This document shows positions 24,778 through 33,899 of a stretch of 64,000 bases of DNA, piece after piece (position 1 is the stretch's first letter; each line of letters starts with the position of its first letter). The stretch spans positions 1 to 64,000 of the forward strand of contig NZ_SRLB01000031.1 in assembly GCF_004745635.1 (NCBI RefSeq), in the 5' to 3' direction. The notes beneath the pieces were generated by a model. That model was not told the DNA's origin. It did not search any database and was given only the letters and a program-made list of their open reading frames with translations. Position numbers and translations under genes: made by a program. The stretch is from Methylobacterium nonmethylotrophicum (GTDB taxonomy: Bacteria; Pseudomonadota; Alphaproteobacteria; Rhizobiales; Beijerinckiaceae).

Positions 24778-25360
24778 AGACTTGGCTCGTCACTGGCTGC
24801 TCGAGCGGCTTCGGCCAGCGCCTGGCCCTGGCCGCGGCACGACGCGGCGATCAGGTCATCGCGACCGCGCGCACCGTCGAATTGATCGAAGCGATGGCGG
24901 CACCCTTCGCCAGCCGCATGATCACGCTGCCGCTCGACGTGCCGGATGCGGCGGCGGCGGGGTCGGCGGCGAGCAAGGCCGTCGAGACATTCGGCGAGGT
25001 TGACGTGCTCGTGAACAATGCCGGCTACGGATCGTCCGGCGCACTCGAGGAAGACACGCTGGAAGAATATCGGCCGATGTTCAAGGTGAATGTCTTCGGC
25101 CTCACCGAGTCGACCAGAGCCGCTCTGCCGGTCCTGAGGCGCGAGGGCGGAACGATCGTCACTAGGTCGCCGGGCGCGGGCGGTGGCGGAGGGGGCTGCG
25201 ACGATGCCGCCACGATGGCTGTGGAAGGCGTTTCCGAGGCGCTCGCGGGCGAGCCGGCCCCCTTCAGTTCCGCGGGCTGATCGTCGAACCCGGGCCGTTT
25301 CGCAGCGATATCGACGCCTGGCGCGGTGTCTCGATCGCCACGGATTTCGATCAGCCCTGA
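24774..25360 (+). pseudogene. short-chain dehydrogenase, decayed
   Basis: The first part is a good SDR: TGCSSGFGQ for cofactor binding and VLVNNAGYG. The catalytic region is shortened and changed: where YxxxK should stand, the frame reads CDDAATMAVEG. It then stops at 25280, but another frame continues the family sequence (LIVEPGPFRSDI) to 25360. A deletion, loss of Tyr and Lys, and a frameshift make it inactive. Confidence 0.75.
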
Positions 25361-25411
25361 GCGCCGGCCGCCAGCGCTGTTCCACCGTCACCATCTGACT
25401 GGAGTGCGATC

Positions 25412-26260
25412 ATGATCGCAACTGTGAAGGGATTTGCCCAGCAACGCGTGCCCGCGAACGGCATCACGCTCAACGCCGTCACCGGAGGCGCCGGCACGCC
25501 GGTTCTTCTGCTTCACGGCTGGCCTGAAACCTGGTGGGAATGGCACCATGTGATGCCGCTGCTGGCCGCGCATTTCAGCGTGGTGGCCATCGACCTGCGC
25601 GGCGCAGGCTTCTCCGACTGTCCGCTCGACGGCTACGACAAGGCAACGATGGCGCGCGATGCGCACGCGGTCATGGTCGCCCTCGGGCATGAACGCTACG
25701 CGGTGTGCGGGCACGACATCGGCGGCATGGTGGCGCTGGCGCAGGCGGCGATCCATCGGGAGGCGGTCACGCATCTGGCGGTGCTCGACGTGCCGCTTCC
25801 CGGCTGGACCGGATGGGAGGCGACGATCGCGAGGCTCTGGCATTTTGGTTTCCACATGAACCGGGACCTGCCCGAGCGCCTGATCCACGGCCGCGAATAC
25901 GACTATGTTTCGGCGTTCATGGCCGAGCGGTTCCACGATCACAGCACCTTCGATCCGGCCGACATCGAGATCTACGCCAAGGCGATGGCGCTTCCTGGCC
26001 GCACGCGCGGCGGCCTGGAATGGTACCGTACCCTGGCCGCCGATCATGCGGCTGCCCTCGCGTACAAGAAGCGACCGCTCGCGATGCCGGTGCTTGGCTT
26101 AGGGGGAGACCAGCGGTTCGGGGCCCAGATGGTGCCGATGCTGCAAGAGTTCGCCAGCAATGTGACAGGCGGCGCGATCGCGCAGTGCAGCCATTATGTC
26201 GCCGATGAGCGGCCGCACGAGGTCGCGGCCGCTCTGATCGATTTCCTGAAGACTCACTGA
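25412..26260 (+). CDS. alpha/beta hydrolase, epoxide hydrolase-like
   Basis: 282 aa. Oxyanion motif HGWPETWWEW (about 35-44). The nucleophile elbow GHDIGG has Asp102 in place of Ser, as in epoxide hydrolases and haloalkane dehalogenases. A late His in CSHYVADERP completes the triad. Start at an ATG with GGAG upstream. It follows the decayed SDR by 50 nt in the same direction. The substrate is unknown. Confidence 0.88.
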   Translation: MIATVKGFAQQRVPANGITLNAVTGGAGTPVLLLHGWPETWWEWHHVMPLLAAHFSVVAIDLRGAGFSDCPLDGYDKATMARDAHAVMVALGHERYAVCGHDIGGMVALAQAAIHREAVTHLAVLDVPLPGWTGWEATIARLWHFGFHMNRDLPERLIHGREYDYVSAFMAERFHDHSTFDPADIEIYAKAMALPGRTRGGLEWYRTLAADHAAALAYKKRPLAMPVLGLGGDQRFGAQMVPMLQEFASNVTGGAIAQCSHYVADERPHEVAAALIDFLKTH

Positions 26261-26367
26261 AAACCGGAGCCCGCGAGACAGCGCCGGCCACGCCGGTCGC
26301 GACCTTGCGGGCAACGCCCGTTCAAGGGGCCGCGATCGACCGATCTAGTCGAGACAAGGAGATTGTC

Positions 26368-26898
26368 ATGTCCGTACCCGTCATTCGCGGCGTCAATCAC
26401 ATCGGGATCACGGTGCCCGACATCGAAGCGGCAAAGTCGTTCCTGGTCGAAGCCTTCGGCGGGCAGGTGATCTACCAGTCCTTCGGGCCCCAGGATCCGC
26501 CGCGACAGGGGCCCGACTTCGAGCGGGCGGTCGGGGCATGTCCCGGAACGGTCGTCCGTGCCCAGGCGATGGTCAAGATCGGAACCGGACCCGACATCGA
26601 GCTGTTCGAGATGCACGGCCCCGAGCAGGCCCAGCCGATCCGGGCCAGCGACATCGGCATCACGCATTTCGCGCTTTACACCGATGACATCGATGCGTCG
26701 GTCGCGCGCTTCGAGCGGGCCGGCGGCACGCCCCTGACCGCGCCGCGCGCCATTCCCTACGGGACTGAAAAAGGACCGGGGAACAAGGTCTGCTACTGCC
26801 GGATGCCCTGGGGCACGACCATGGAGTTCATCACCACACCCGACCGCATGGCCTATCATGACCAGACGGATCTGCGGCGATGGCAGGACGAGGACTGA
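26368..26898 (+). CDS. VOC (glyoxalase/bleomycin resistance) family protein
   Basis: 176 aa from an ATG with AAGGAG upstream. The first VOC module begins VNHIGITVPDIEAAKSF with a metal His, and the second contains GITHFALYTDDIDAS and ends with WGTTMEFITTP. The family includes glyoxalases, dioxygenases and isomerases. It follows the hydrolase by 107 nt and may belong to the same operon. Confidence 0.88.
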   Translation: MSVPVIRGVNHIGITVPDIEAAKSFLVEAFGGQVIYQSFGPQDPPRQGPDFERAVGACPGTVVRAQAMVKIGTGPDIELFEMHGPEQAQPIRASDIGITHFALYTDDIDASVARFERAGGTPLTAPRAIPYGTEKGPGNKVCYCRMPWGTTMEFITTPDRMAYHDQTDLRRWQDED

Positions 26899-27150
26899 GC
26901 AGGGCGCGAAACGGGATGGGCATGAGCGCTCAGCCGCCGCGATGGTGACGTTGCCGGATCATCCGAAGGGCGCGCCGGGGCCATCCCACGCCCGCGTCCG
27001 GTCCGGCTGCCTGCTCCGAGGCGAAGAGGCCGGCGCCGACGGATTTCGGTCGCGCCCCGGGGCAGACCAGTTCGATCGGTGCGGACCACCTCGGCCGGGC
27101 ACGCGTGACGTGCGCCGGCCTCCGGACGAGGCCGGTTGAGGCGAGGCGAA

Positions 27151-27177
27151 TTTGCAAAATATCGCCATTTTGTAAAT
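27151..27177. promoter_or_regulatory. GntR-type operator before the catabolic cluster
   Basis: TTTGCAAAAT, 6 nt, ATTTTGTAAA: an inverted repeat with one mismatch. The segment 27162-27177 is the exact reverse complement of a 16-bp sequence just before the GntR gene (33100-33115). It lies about 57 nt upstream of the first structural gene. Confidence 0.72.
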
Positions 27178-27233
27178 TTTGCTTGTCAGACGCATGCGTC
27201 CGCGGTACGCCACCGGTACCGGAGGGCTTGCCG

Positions 27234-28085
27234 ATGATGGTCGACACCGCACCGAACCGCTCGCTGAGGACAACCCGCGTCAGGGGATGCGACATCGCCT
27301 TTCGCGATGAGGGGCATGGTGACCCCGTTCTGCTGATCCATGGGCTCGCGGGCGACCATTCGGCTTGGGATCCGCAGATCGAGGCCTGGAGTCGGCGCCT
27401 GCGTGTCATCGCGCCGGACAGCCGCGGCGCCGGCCGCTCGACGCAGACCGATGCCCCGACCTCGACCGCCGAGATGGCCGGCGACTTCCTTGCGCTGATG
27501 GACGATCTCGGGCTCGAGCGGGTCCACGTCGTCGGCCGTTCGATGGGCGGCAGCATCGGGCAGCACATGGCGCTCGCGGCGCCCGAGCGTATTCTGTCGC
27601 TGGCGATGCTCGCCTCGTGCGCCCGCTTCGATCCATTCGGCCGGCGCTGCCTGGAGAACATGCGCGACGTGCTCGCGTGGCGCGGTTCCTGGGCTGACCA
27701 CGCCCGCCACTCGGTGCAGAACTTCGTTTCGCCGGCCTTCTACAACGCCGAGCCGGAGCGCGCCGCCGCGATCGAGCGGCTCATCGCGTCTTCCAGCCGG
27801 CTGCAGGCCTGCTACGTCCAGCAGAACTACGCGGTGCTCGCCCACGACACCCTGGACCGCCTGCACGAGATCCGCTGCCCGGTGCTGATCCTGTCGGGGG
27901 GGCGCGATCCTCTGTGCGGCCCGACCGCGACCCGCTGGATGGTGGAGCGGCTGCCCACCGCCGAATGGGTCGAGTTCGAGCAGTCGAGCCACTTCTTCCT
28001 CATGGAGGAACCCGACCGGTTCATGGCCGTGATGGCGCGCTGGTTCGACCGTGTGTGCACCACCGGCATCGTCGCCGCAGCCTGA
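27234..28085 (+). CDS. alpha/beta hydrolase (enol-lactonase/esterase type)
   Basis: 283 aa. Oxyanion motif IHGLAG, nucleophile Ser103 in VVGRSMGGSIGQ, and a late His in SSHFFLMEEP. This is the 3-oxoadipate enol-lactonase/carboxylesterase pattern. Start at the ATG pair with GGAGGG upstream. It leads a five-gene cluster, 12 nt before the iron-sulfur subunit, so it probably opens an intermediate or activates a substrate in that pathway. Confidence 0.88.
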   Translation: MMVDTAPNRSLRTTRVRGCDIAFRDEGHGDPVLLIHGLAGDHSAWDPQIEAWSRRLRVIAPDSRGAGRSTQTDAPTSTAEMAGDFLALMDDLGLERVHVVGRSMGGSIGQHMALAAPERILSLAMLASCARFDPFGRRCLENMRDVLAWRGSWADHARHSVQNFVSPAFYNAEPERAAAIERLIASSSRLQACYVQQNYAVLAHDTLDRLHEIRCPVLILSGGRDPLCGPTATRWMVERLPTAEWVEFEQSSHFFLMEEPDRFMAVMARWFDRVCTTGIVAAA

Positions 28086-28097
28086 ACGGAGGCCACC

Positions 28098-28562
28098 GTG
28101 GAGACGGCCCGCTTCTTCCTGAACGGTGAGCCGCGCAGCCTGACGGTCGAGGATCCTGACGAGCCGCTCCTCTACGTCCTGCGCGACCGGCTCGGCCTTC
28201 GCGCGACCCGGTACGGGTGTGGGCAGGGCTTGTGCGGATCCTGCACCGTGATCGTCGACGGGCGAGCGGCGCGCGCCTGCGACCTGCCCTTATGGTCGAT
28301 CGAGGGGCGCGACGTGGTGACGCCCGATGCCGGCGACGCCGTCTCGCCGGTCCTCGGGCGGGTGCGGGCCGCCCTCGCCGCCGAGCGGGCAGGTCAGTGC
28401 GGCTACTGCCTGCCGGGGATCGCCATGAGCCTCGCCGCCCTGTTCGCGGCAGAGCCGGCACCGACCGGGGCGGCCATCCGCGCCGCGCTCGCCCGCAACC
28501 TCTGTCGGTGCGGCGCCCATCCGCGGGTCCTGCGGGCCATCGCACGCCTGGAGCACTCATGA
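28098..28562 (+). CDS. [2Fe-2S] subunit of a molybdenum hydroxylase
   Basis: 154 aa, GTG start. Two clusters are visible: plant-ferredoxin type (Cys41, Cys46, Cys49, Cys61) and the helical type (Cys101, Cys104, Cys136, Cys138 in CGYC and CRCG). This is the IorA/NicA class of small subunit. Its stop overlaps the start of the molybdopterin subunit (ATGA). No FAD subunit is nearby, as in the two-subunit IorAB enzymes. Confidence 0.93.
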   Translation: METARFFLNGEPRSLTVEDPDEPLLYVLRDRLGLRATRYGCGQGLCGSCTVIVDGRAARACDLPLWSIEGRDVVTPDAGDAVSPVLGRVRAALAAERAGQCGYCLPGIAMSLAALFAAEPAPTGAAIRAALARNLCRCGAHPRVLRAIARLEHS

Positions 28563-30682
28563 GCGAGCCATCCGCGCCGCTCTTGCCGGCGAGCCTCATC
28601 ACCCATCCCTTCGTGGCGCAATGGGTCGCTATACGCGCGCCCGACCGCGTCGCGATCTTCTCAGGCAAGGTCGAGCTCGGCCAGGGCATCGCGCAGGCGC
28701 TCGTCACCGTGGCGGCCGCGACGCTCGGGGTGGCGGCCGGGCGCATCGACCTCGTCGCCGGCGACACCGACCACACCCCCGACGAGTGGTACACCGCCGG
28801 CAGCCAGTCGGTGGAAGTGTCGGCGACCGCGCTGCGTCTCGCCTGCCTGACCCTGCGCCGGGCCGCCCTGGAAGCGGTGCGATCCACCGGCCCTGCGGCG
28901 GTGGAGATCCTCGACGGGCATGTCCTCGTGGCGGGCCGACCGACCGGGGAGAGCTACTGGACGCTCGGCGGGGCTCTGCCGCAGGACTTGCGGATCGCCG
29001 CCGATCCGCAGCCCTGGACCGGCTTTCCGGAGGCTGGCCGGGGGGATCGCTCGACGATCCCGGCGAAGCTCGGTGCCGGATACTTCATCCAGGATATCGC
29101 GCCGCCCGATCTGGTCCATGCCCGGGTGATCCGCCCTCCGCGCCACGGCTCGGTGCTCCTCGACATCGACGAGGCGGCGCTGGCTGCACTTCCGGGGATC
29201 CGATCCGTGGTGCGGGACGGCGCATTCCTGGCGCTCGTCGCGGACCGGGAGTGGGATGCGGTGCGGGGGGCCCGACTGGCCGCGGCGCATGTCCGCTGGC
29301 AGGACCCGATGCCGCAACCCGAAGCCGAGGACGCCGTCGCCGAACTTCTCGCAGCGCCGAACCCCCTCGTGCGGGAGGTCCATGCGGATGCCGGTCCCGA
29401 GCCTCCGGTCGTCGCGAGACGATGGCGGGGAACGTTCTCGCGTCAGCCTCTCTCGCATGCACCGATCGGCCCCTCGTGTGCGCTTGCCGCCGAGACGGCC
29501 GGCCGCCTGACGGTCTGGACCCACAGCCAAGGCGTCTTCCAGCTCCGCGGCGCACTCGCGCGCCTTCTCGGTCTCGAGGACGAGGCGGTCCGCGTCGTCC
29601 ACGTGCCCGGCGCGGGCTGTTACGGCCATAACGGTGCCGACGACGCGGCCTGCGACGCGGCGCTGATCGCACGGCGCCTCGGAACCGGTCACACCGTGCG
29701 CGTGGTGTGGTCGCGGGAGGACGAGTTTCGCTGCGCACCCCTCGGACCCGCCATGCATGTCGATGTCGAGGCCGGCCTCGATGCCGGGGGGGGCGTCGCC
29801 GGATGGCGGCTCACGGTCCGTTCGGCGCCGCATGGGCGCCGCCCCGGCTTCCTCGGGGAGGTCAATCTGCTCGCCGGCGACGAGATCGCCGATGGTGTGC
29901 CGATCGCCCCGCCAAGGCCGGTCCCGCCGCAGCTCGGCGGCGGCGGAGAGCGCAACGCGGTGGCGGCCTACAGCTTCCCGCAGCAGGTCACCCACGCCTT
30001 CATCGGTGAGACGGCGTTCCGCACGTCGTCCCTGCGCGCGCTCGGGGCGCATCTGAACGTCGTCGCCATCGAGGGCGCGCTGGACGAGCTTGCCGCGATG
30101 GCCGGGATGGACCCGGTCGCGTTCCGGCTCGCGCACCTCGCCGAGCCCCGGGCCCGCACCGTCGTGGAACGCGCGGCCGCGGCCTGGGGCGATCCGCAGG
30201 CCCGGGCAGCGGAGGTCGGATCCGGGCGGGCGAGGGGCTTCGCCTATGCGCGATACAAGAACAAGGCGGCCCTGATGGCCTGCATCGCCGAAGTCGAGGT
30301 CGATGAGGAGATCCGGCTTCTGCGCGTCTCGGCCGCCGTGGAGTGCGGGCGCGTCCTCGACCGGGACGGCTGCCTCAACCAGGTGGAGGGCGGCATCGTT
30401 CAGTCCGCCAGCTTCACCCTGCGCGAGGCGGTCGCCCTCAAAGGGGGGCGCGCCGCCACCGAGACCTGGGAAGATTATCCGATCCTGGGCTTCGCCGAGG
30501 TCCCGGAGATCACCGTGGAGCTTCTCGAGAGCGGCGGTGACCCGCTCGGAGTCGGGGAGGTCGCGACCGGTCCGACCGCGGCGGCCATCGCGAATGCGGC
30601 GTCCCGTGCCCTGGGCCTGCGGCTCGGCCATCTGCCGCTCACCCGCGATCGCCTGATCGCGGCCCTCGCGGAGCAAGCGTGA
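28559..30682 (+). CDS. molybdopterin-binding subunit of an IorB/NicB-like hydroxylase
   Basis: 707 aa. Begins with the family block VAIFSGKVELGQGIAQAL and GDTDHTPDEWYTAGSQS. The active-site Glu is at about 667 (GVGEVATGPT). The xanthine dehydrogenase superfamily hydroxylates heterocycles or aldehydes with water as the oxygen source. There is no cytochrome c tail as in NicB. Cytosolic or exported location cannot be told; no twin-arginine signal is seen at the start. The substrate of this cluster is not evident. Confidence 0.9.
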   Translation: MSEPSAPLLPASLITHPFVAQWVAIRAPDRVAIFSGKVELGQGIAQALVTVAAATLGVAAGRIDLVAGDTDHTPDEWYTAGSQSVEVSATALRLACLTLRRAALEAVRSTGPAAVEILDGHVLVAGRPTGESYWTLGGALPQDLRIAADPQPWTGFPEAGRGDRSTIPAKLGAGYFIQDIAPPDLVHARVIRPPRHGSVLLDIDEAALAALPGIRSVVRDGAFLALVADREWDAVRGARLAAAHVRWQDPMPQPEAEDAVAELLAAPNPLVREVHADAGPEPPVVARRWRGTFSRQPLSHAPIGPSCALAAETAGRLTVWTHSQGVFQLRGALARLLGLEDEAVRVVHVPGAGCYGHNGADDAACDAALIARRLGTGHTVRVVWSREDEFRCAPLGPAMHVDVEAGLDAGGGVAGWRLTVRSAPHGRRPGFLGEVNLLAGDEIADGVPIAPPRPVPPQLGGGGERNAVAAYSFPQQVTHAFIGETAFRTSSLRALGAHLNVVAIEGALDELAAMAGMDPVAFRLAHLAEPRARTVVERAAAAWGDPQARAAEVGSGRARGFAYARYKNKAALMACIAEVEVDEEIRLLRVSAAVECGRVLDRDGCLNQVEGGIVQSASFTLREAVALKGGRAATETWEDYPILGFAEVPEITVELLESGGDPLGVGEVATGPTAAAIANAASRALGLRLGHLPLTRDRLIAALAEQA

Positions 30683-30781
30683 TCCGCAAGACGACCAAGG
30701 CCAAGATAAAGTAAAACAAAATAAAATACGAAACCGCGAGAGCTGCGCGAAGATATTTCTTCTCGGACAGGGAGAGAAATA

Positions 30782-31582
30782 ATGCCCAAGCTTGCCCCGA
30801 ACTTATACCACCAGTTTCTGGAGTTGCCGGCCCGCGAACGGTTTGGGGCGGCGCGGCGTGCTGGCTTCGATGCGATCGAGTGGCATTTCCCGTATGAGAT
30901 CCCGATCGATGACTTGAAGCTGCTCCTGGACGACAACGGCCTCACCTTCGTGAACGCCGTCACCCCGGTCGACTGGTCGGTGAGCAAGGGGCTCGCCGCT
31001 CAGCCGGGCCGGGAGGACGAGTTCCGCCGCGCAGCCGATCTCGCTCTCCGCTACGCGTTCGCGACAGGCCTCCGGACGCTGCATCCGGGCCCGGGCCAGA
31101 TCCCGCCGGGAATCGCCCGCGAGCATTGCATCGACGTCTTGCGCGCCAACCTCGACTATCTGTGCGAGCAGGCGCGCGGCTCGGATCTCGTCATCGCCAT
31201 CGAGGGCGTCTCGAATGCGCGCTTCCCCAACATGGTCCTTCAGACCATCGCGGACGCTGCCGCCGTCGCGGCCGATCTCGACCGTCCGAACCTGGGGATC
31301 ATCTACGATACCTTCCATCTCCGGCACGAGGAGAAGGGTCCGCTCAGCGCCATCTACGAGCGCCACAAGGACAGGATCGCGCATATCCAGATCGGCAACG
31401 CGCCGCCGCGTCACGAGCCCGGCGTCGGTGAGATCGACCTGTTCTTCCTCATGGATCACTTCGACCGCGACGGCTACTCCGGCTGGATCGGCCTCGAATA
31501 CGATCCCTCGCGCGACACGTGGTCGAGCCTGCGATGGGCGGAGCGCTACGGCTACCGCATCGGGGCAAGGCCTGCCGCCTGA
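30782..31582 (+). CDS. hydroxypyruvate isomerase-like TIM-barrel protein
   Basis: 266 aa with GGGAGAG before the ATG. Acids and His of the AP-endonuclease-2-like barrel are in place: AIEGVSNARFPNM, IIYDTFHLRHEE, HIQIGNAPPRHEPG and IGLEYDPS. The family interconverts hydroxypyruvate and tartronate semialdehyde or acts on other ketoses. It lies between the hydroxylase and the transporter. About 100 nt of AT-rich DNA precede it. Confidence 0.88.
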   Translation: MPKLAPNLYHQFLELPARERFGAARRAGFDAIEWHFPYEIPIDDLKLLLDDNGLTFVNAVTPVDWSVSKGLAAQPGREDEFRRAADLALRYAFATGLRTLHPGPGQIPPGIAREHCIDVLRANLDYLCEQARGSDLVIAIEGVSNARFPNMVLQTIADAAAVAADLDRPNLGIIYDTFHLRHEEKGPLSAIYERHKDRIAHIQIGNAPPRHEPGVGEIDLFFLMDHFDRDGYSGWIGLEYDPSRDTWSSLRWAERYGYRIGARPAA

Positions 31583-31635
31583 CACGCGCACCCGTCGCCG
31601 TCCCTCCATCCATCTCGCCACCAGAGGGGGTCCTC

Positions 31636-33036
31636 ATGGCTCATCCCACAGTCCTGCCGTGCCTGTCCGTCGGGGAGCGACTCGATCGTCTGCCGGTGAC
31701 GCCGAAGCACTGGCGGATCTTCTGGCTCCTGACCGCGGGCCTGTTCATCGACTCCACGGAGATCTTCCTCGGCGGGGGCGTGGCCGCCGCGCTCCTGCGC
31801 GACGGTTGGTCGACCCTGGAACTCAATGCCGCCTTCCACTCCTTCACGTTCCTCGGCATGGCGATCGGGGCGCTCGGCTGCGGGATCCTGTCCGACCGGT
31901 ACGGCCGCCGGTTCGCCTTTCAGTTCACCCTCCTGATCTTCGGGGTGGCGTCCTTTGCCGCCGCAGCCGCCCCGTCGATGGGATGGATCATCGCGTTCCG
32001 CTTCATCATGGGCGTCGGCCTCGGTGGCGAACTCGTCGTGACCTATTCGACGCTGACCGAGTTCATCCCGGCCCGGCTGCGCGGGCGCTTCCTCGCACTC
32101 CTCGTCATCTTCGGCGGCTCGACCCTGTTCGTCGCCAGCCTGATGTCGTACCTCGTCATTCCGTCCTTCGGCTGGCGGCCGTGCTTCGCGGCGATCGGCG
32201 TCGCGGCCCTGCTGCTCTGGCGCGTGCGCAGCGTGATGCCGGAATCACCCCGCTGGCTCGCCGAGAACGGGCGCAGGGCGGAGGCGGAAGCCGTGACCCG
32301 TGACCTGGAGGGACCGCACTACCAGCCGTGCGTTCCGGCTTTCGAGCTTCACGCCGCGCAGGGCGCGCGGGCGTCCTTCGCGGATCTCTTCCGTCACGGC
32401 ATGGCCGCGCGCACCCTCGCCACGGCCTCGATCTCGGTTGCGGTCAACATCGCGCTCTACAGCTTCACCAACTGGATCCCGACCTTCCTGGTCAAGCAGG
32501 GGTCCAGCATCACGTTCTCCCTCGGCCTGTCGACGCTGATGACGGCCGGTGCGCCGGTCGGGGCCGCGGTCGCGTTCTTCATCTCGGATCGCTTCGGCCG
32601 CAAGCCGCTCATCATCACCGGGTTGATCCTCGCCGCGCTCGCGGGCGCGCTCTACCCCACGGCCCGCTCGGTGGAGGCCGCCGTGACCTACGGCTTCCTG
32701 CTCAACGGCCTGCTCTATTTCCTCGTCGCGGTCGGGGTGACCGGCTACTCGGCCGAAGTGTTCCCCACCGCCTGTCGCCTGCGCGGCGTCGGGTTCGTCA
32801 GCATGTCGGCGCGTGTCGCCGCCATGCTGTGCCCCTACGCCGTCGTGCCCCTGTTCCAGTGGGGCGGGGTCGCCGCGGTCATCGGGGTGGTCGCCGCAAT
32901 CCTGTTCGTCGTTCCGGTTCTGGTCTGGCGCTGGTGCGTCGAGCCCACGGGCCTGTCCCTGGAGGTGGCGGCGTCGACGACCACGGATGCCGCCCTCAAG
33001 CCCGGGCTTGCTCTCGCGGAGGATCGGATCGGATGA
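31636..33036 (+). CDS. MFS transporter, aromatic acid:H+ symporter type
   Basis: 466 aa with twelve predicted membrane segments. The loop 2-3 signature GILSDRYGRRFAF and its repeat after segment 8 (ISDRFGRKPLI) are typical of the sugar/AAHS branch. A Glu/Asp-rich first segment (GLFIDSTEIFLGGG) fits AAHS transporters. It probably imports the acid degraded by the cluster. ATG with GAGGGGG upstream; GntR gene follows. Confidence 0.9.
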   Translation: MAHPTVLPCLSVGERLDRLPVTPKHWRIFWLLTAGLFIDSTEIFLGGGVAAALLRDGWSTLELNAAFHSFTFLGMAIGALGCGILSDRYGRRFAFQFTLLIFGVASFAAAAAPSMGWIIAFRFIMGVGLGGELVVTYSTLTEFIPARLRGRFLALLVIFGGSTLFVASLMSYLVIPSFGWRPCFAAIGVAALLLWRVRSVMPESPRWLAENGRRAEAEAVTRDLEGPHYQPCVPAFELHAAQGARASFADLFRHGMAARTLATASISVAVNIALYSFTNWIPTFLVKQGSSITFSLGLSTLMTAGAPVGAAVAFFISDRFGRKPLIITGLILAALAGALYPTARSVEAAVTYGFLLNGLLYFLVAVGVTGYSAEVFPTACRLRGVGFVSMSARVAAMLCPYAVVPLFQWGGVAAVIGVVAAILFVVPVLVWRWCVEPTGLSLEVAASTTTDAALKPGLALAEDRIG

Positions 33037-33099
33037 GAAGCCTGCACGACGACCGGGGCCGGTTTCCAAGCCCGGCCCTATTCCATAAATTGACGCCGG

Positions 33100-33115
33100 A
33101 TTTACAAAATGGCGA
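33100..33115. promoter_or_regulatory. GntR-type operator, copy before the regulator gene
   Basis: ATTTACAAAATGGCGA, identical (inverted) to 27162-27177. It ends 6 nt before the gntR start codon, where binding would block its own expression. Confidence 0.7.
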
Positions 33116-33121
33116 ATCACG

Positions 33122-33892
33122 ATGGCCGAGCGCAGGCAGACTGAGACGTTGGGTCCGAAGGCCTGGGGCCCGAACGCGGCGGGCCGGCTGAAGCCGGACG
33201 CCGCCCGAACCCTCTCGGACGACGCGATCCGCGGTCTCCACGAGGATATCGTTGCCGGCCGGTTCCAGCCCGGGGAGAAGCTGAAGCCCGAGGACCTGAA
33301 GACGCGCTATGCCGTCGGCACCTCACCCATCCGGGAGGCGCTGCTGCGGCTCTCGGCGGAGGGGCTGGTTCTCTCCGAAGGGCAGCGGGGCTTCCGCGTC
33401 CCGCCGACCTCGGAGGCCGAACTCGACGACATCGCCGACGTGCGCTGCACCCTGTCGGACATGGCCTTGCGCCGCGCCGTCGCGCGCGGCGACGACGAGT
33501 GGGAGGCGCGCATCGTTGCGGCCTTCCACAGGCTCCAGGTGCTGGTACAGCCGATGATCGAGGATCCGGACACCCATCGCGACCAGTGGGAGCAGCGCAA
33601 CCGCGACTTCCACGCGGCCCTCGAAGAAGGCTGCGGCTCGCCCTGGCTGCTCCACTTCTCGAACATCGCCTACAGCCAGTCGGAGCGCTATCGCCGGCGC
33701 TTCGTCCACTATCCGGTCCTGCTGCCGAAGGCGCAGGAGGAGCACGCGGCGATCATGGAGGCGGCGCTGGCGCGCGACGCCGAAACCGCCTGCCGCCACC
33801 TCCTTGCGCACATCATGGACGGCGTCGAGATCGTGCGCGCGGCCATGCGCCAATCGCTGCCGGAGCGCGAGAAGGCCCGGGCCTCACGGTGA
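33122..33892 (+). CDS. GntR (FCD/FadR subfamily) transcriptional regulator
   Basis: 256 aa. Winged HTH at about 28-98 (LHEDIVAGRFQPGEKLKPED, TSPIREALLRLSAEGLV), then an all-helical FCD ligand domain. In this subfamily, metal-binding Asp/His residues hold a carboxylic acid ligand. The shared 16-bp site before this gene and before the cluster points to repression of both, relieved by the substrate or an intermediate (inference). Confidence 0.92.
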   Translation: MAERRQTETLGPKAWGPNAAGRLKPDAARTLSDDAIRGLHEDIVAGRFQPGEKLKPEDLKTRYAVGTSPIREALLRLSAEGLVLSEGQRGFRVPPTSEAELDDIADVRCTLSDMALRRAVARGDDEWEARIVAAFHRLQVLVQPMIEDPDTHRDQWEQRNRDFHAALEEGCGSPWLLHFSNIAYSQSERYRRRFVHYPVLLPKAQEEHAAIMEAALARDAETACRHLLAHIMDGVEIVRAAMRQSLPEREKARASR

Positions 33893-33899
33893 CCCGGCC

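Noticed and set aside
28661..30676. A 671-residue minus-strand frame opposite the molybdenum subunit
   Set aside because: Mirror of a well-conserved gene; composition is typical of antisense frames at high GC.
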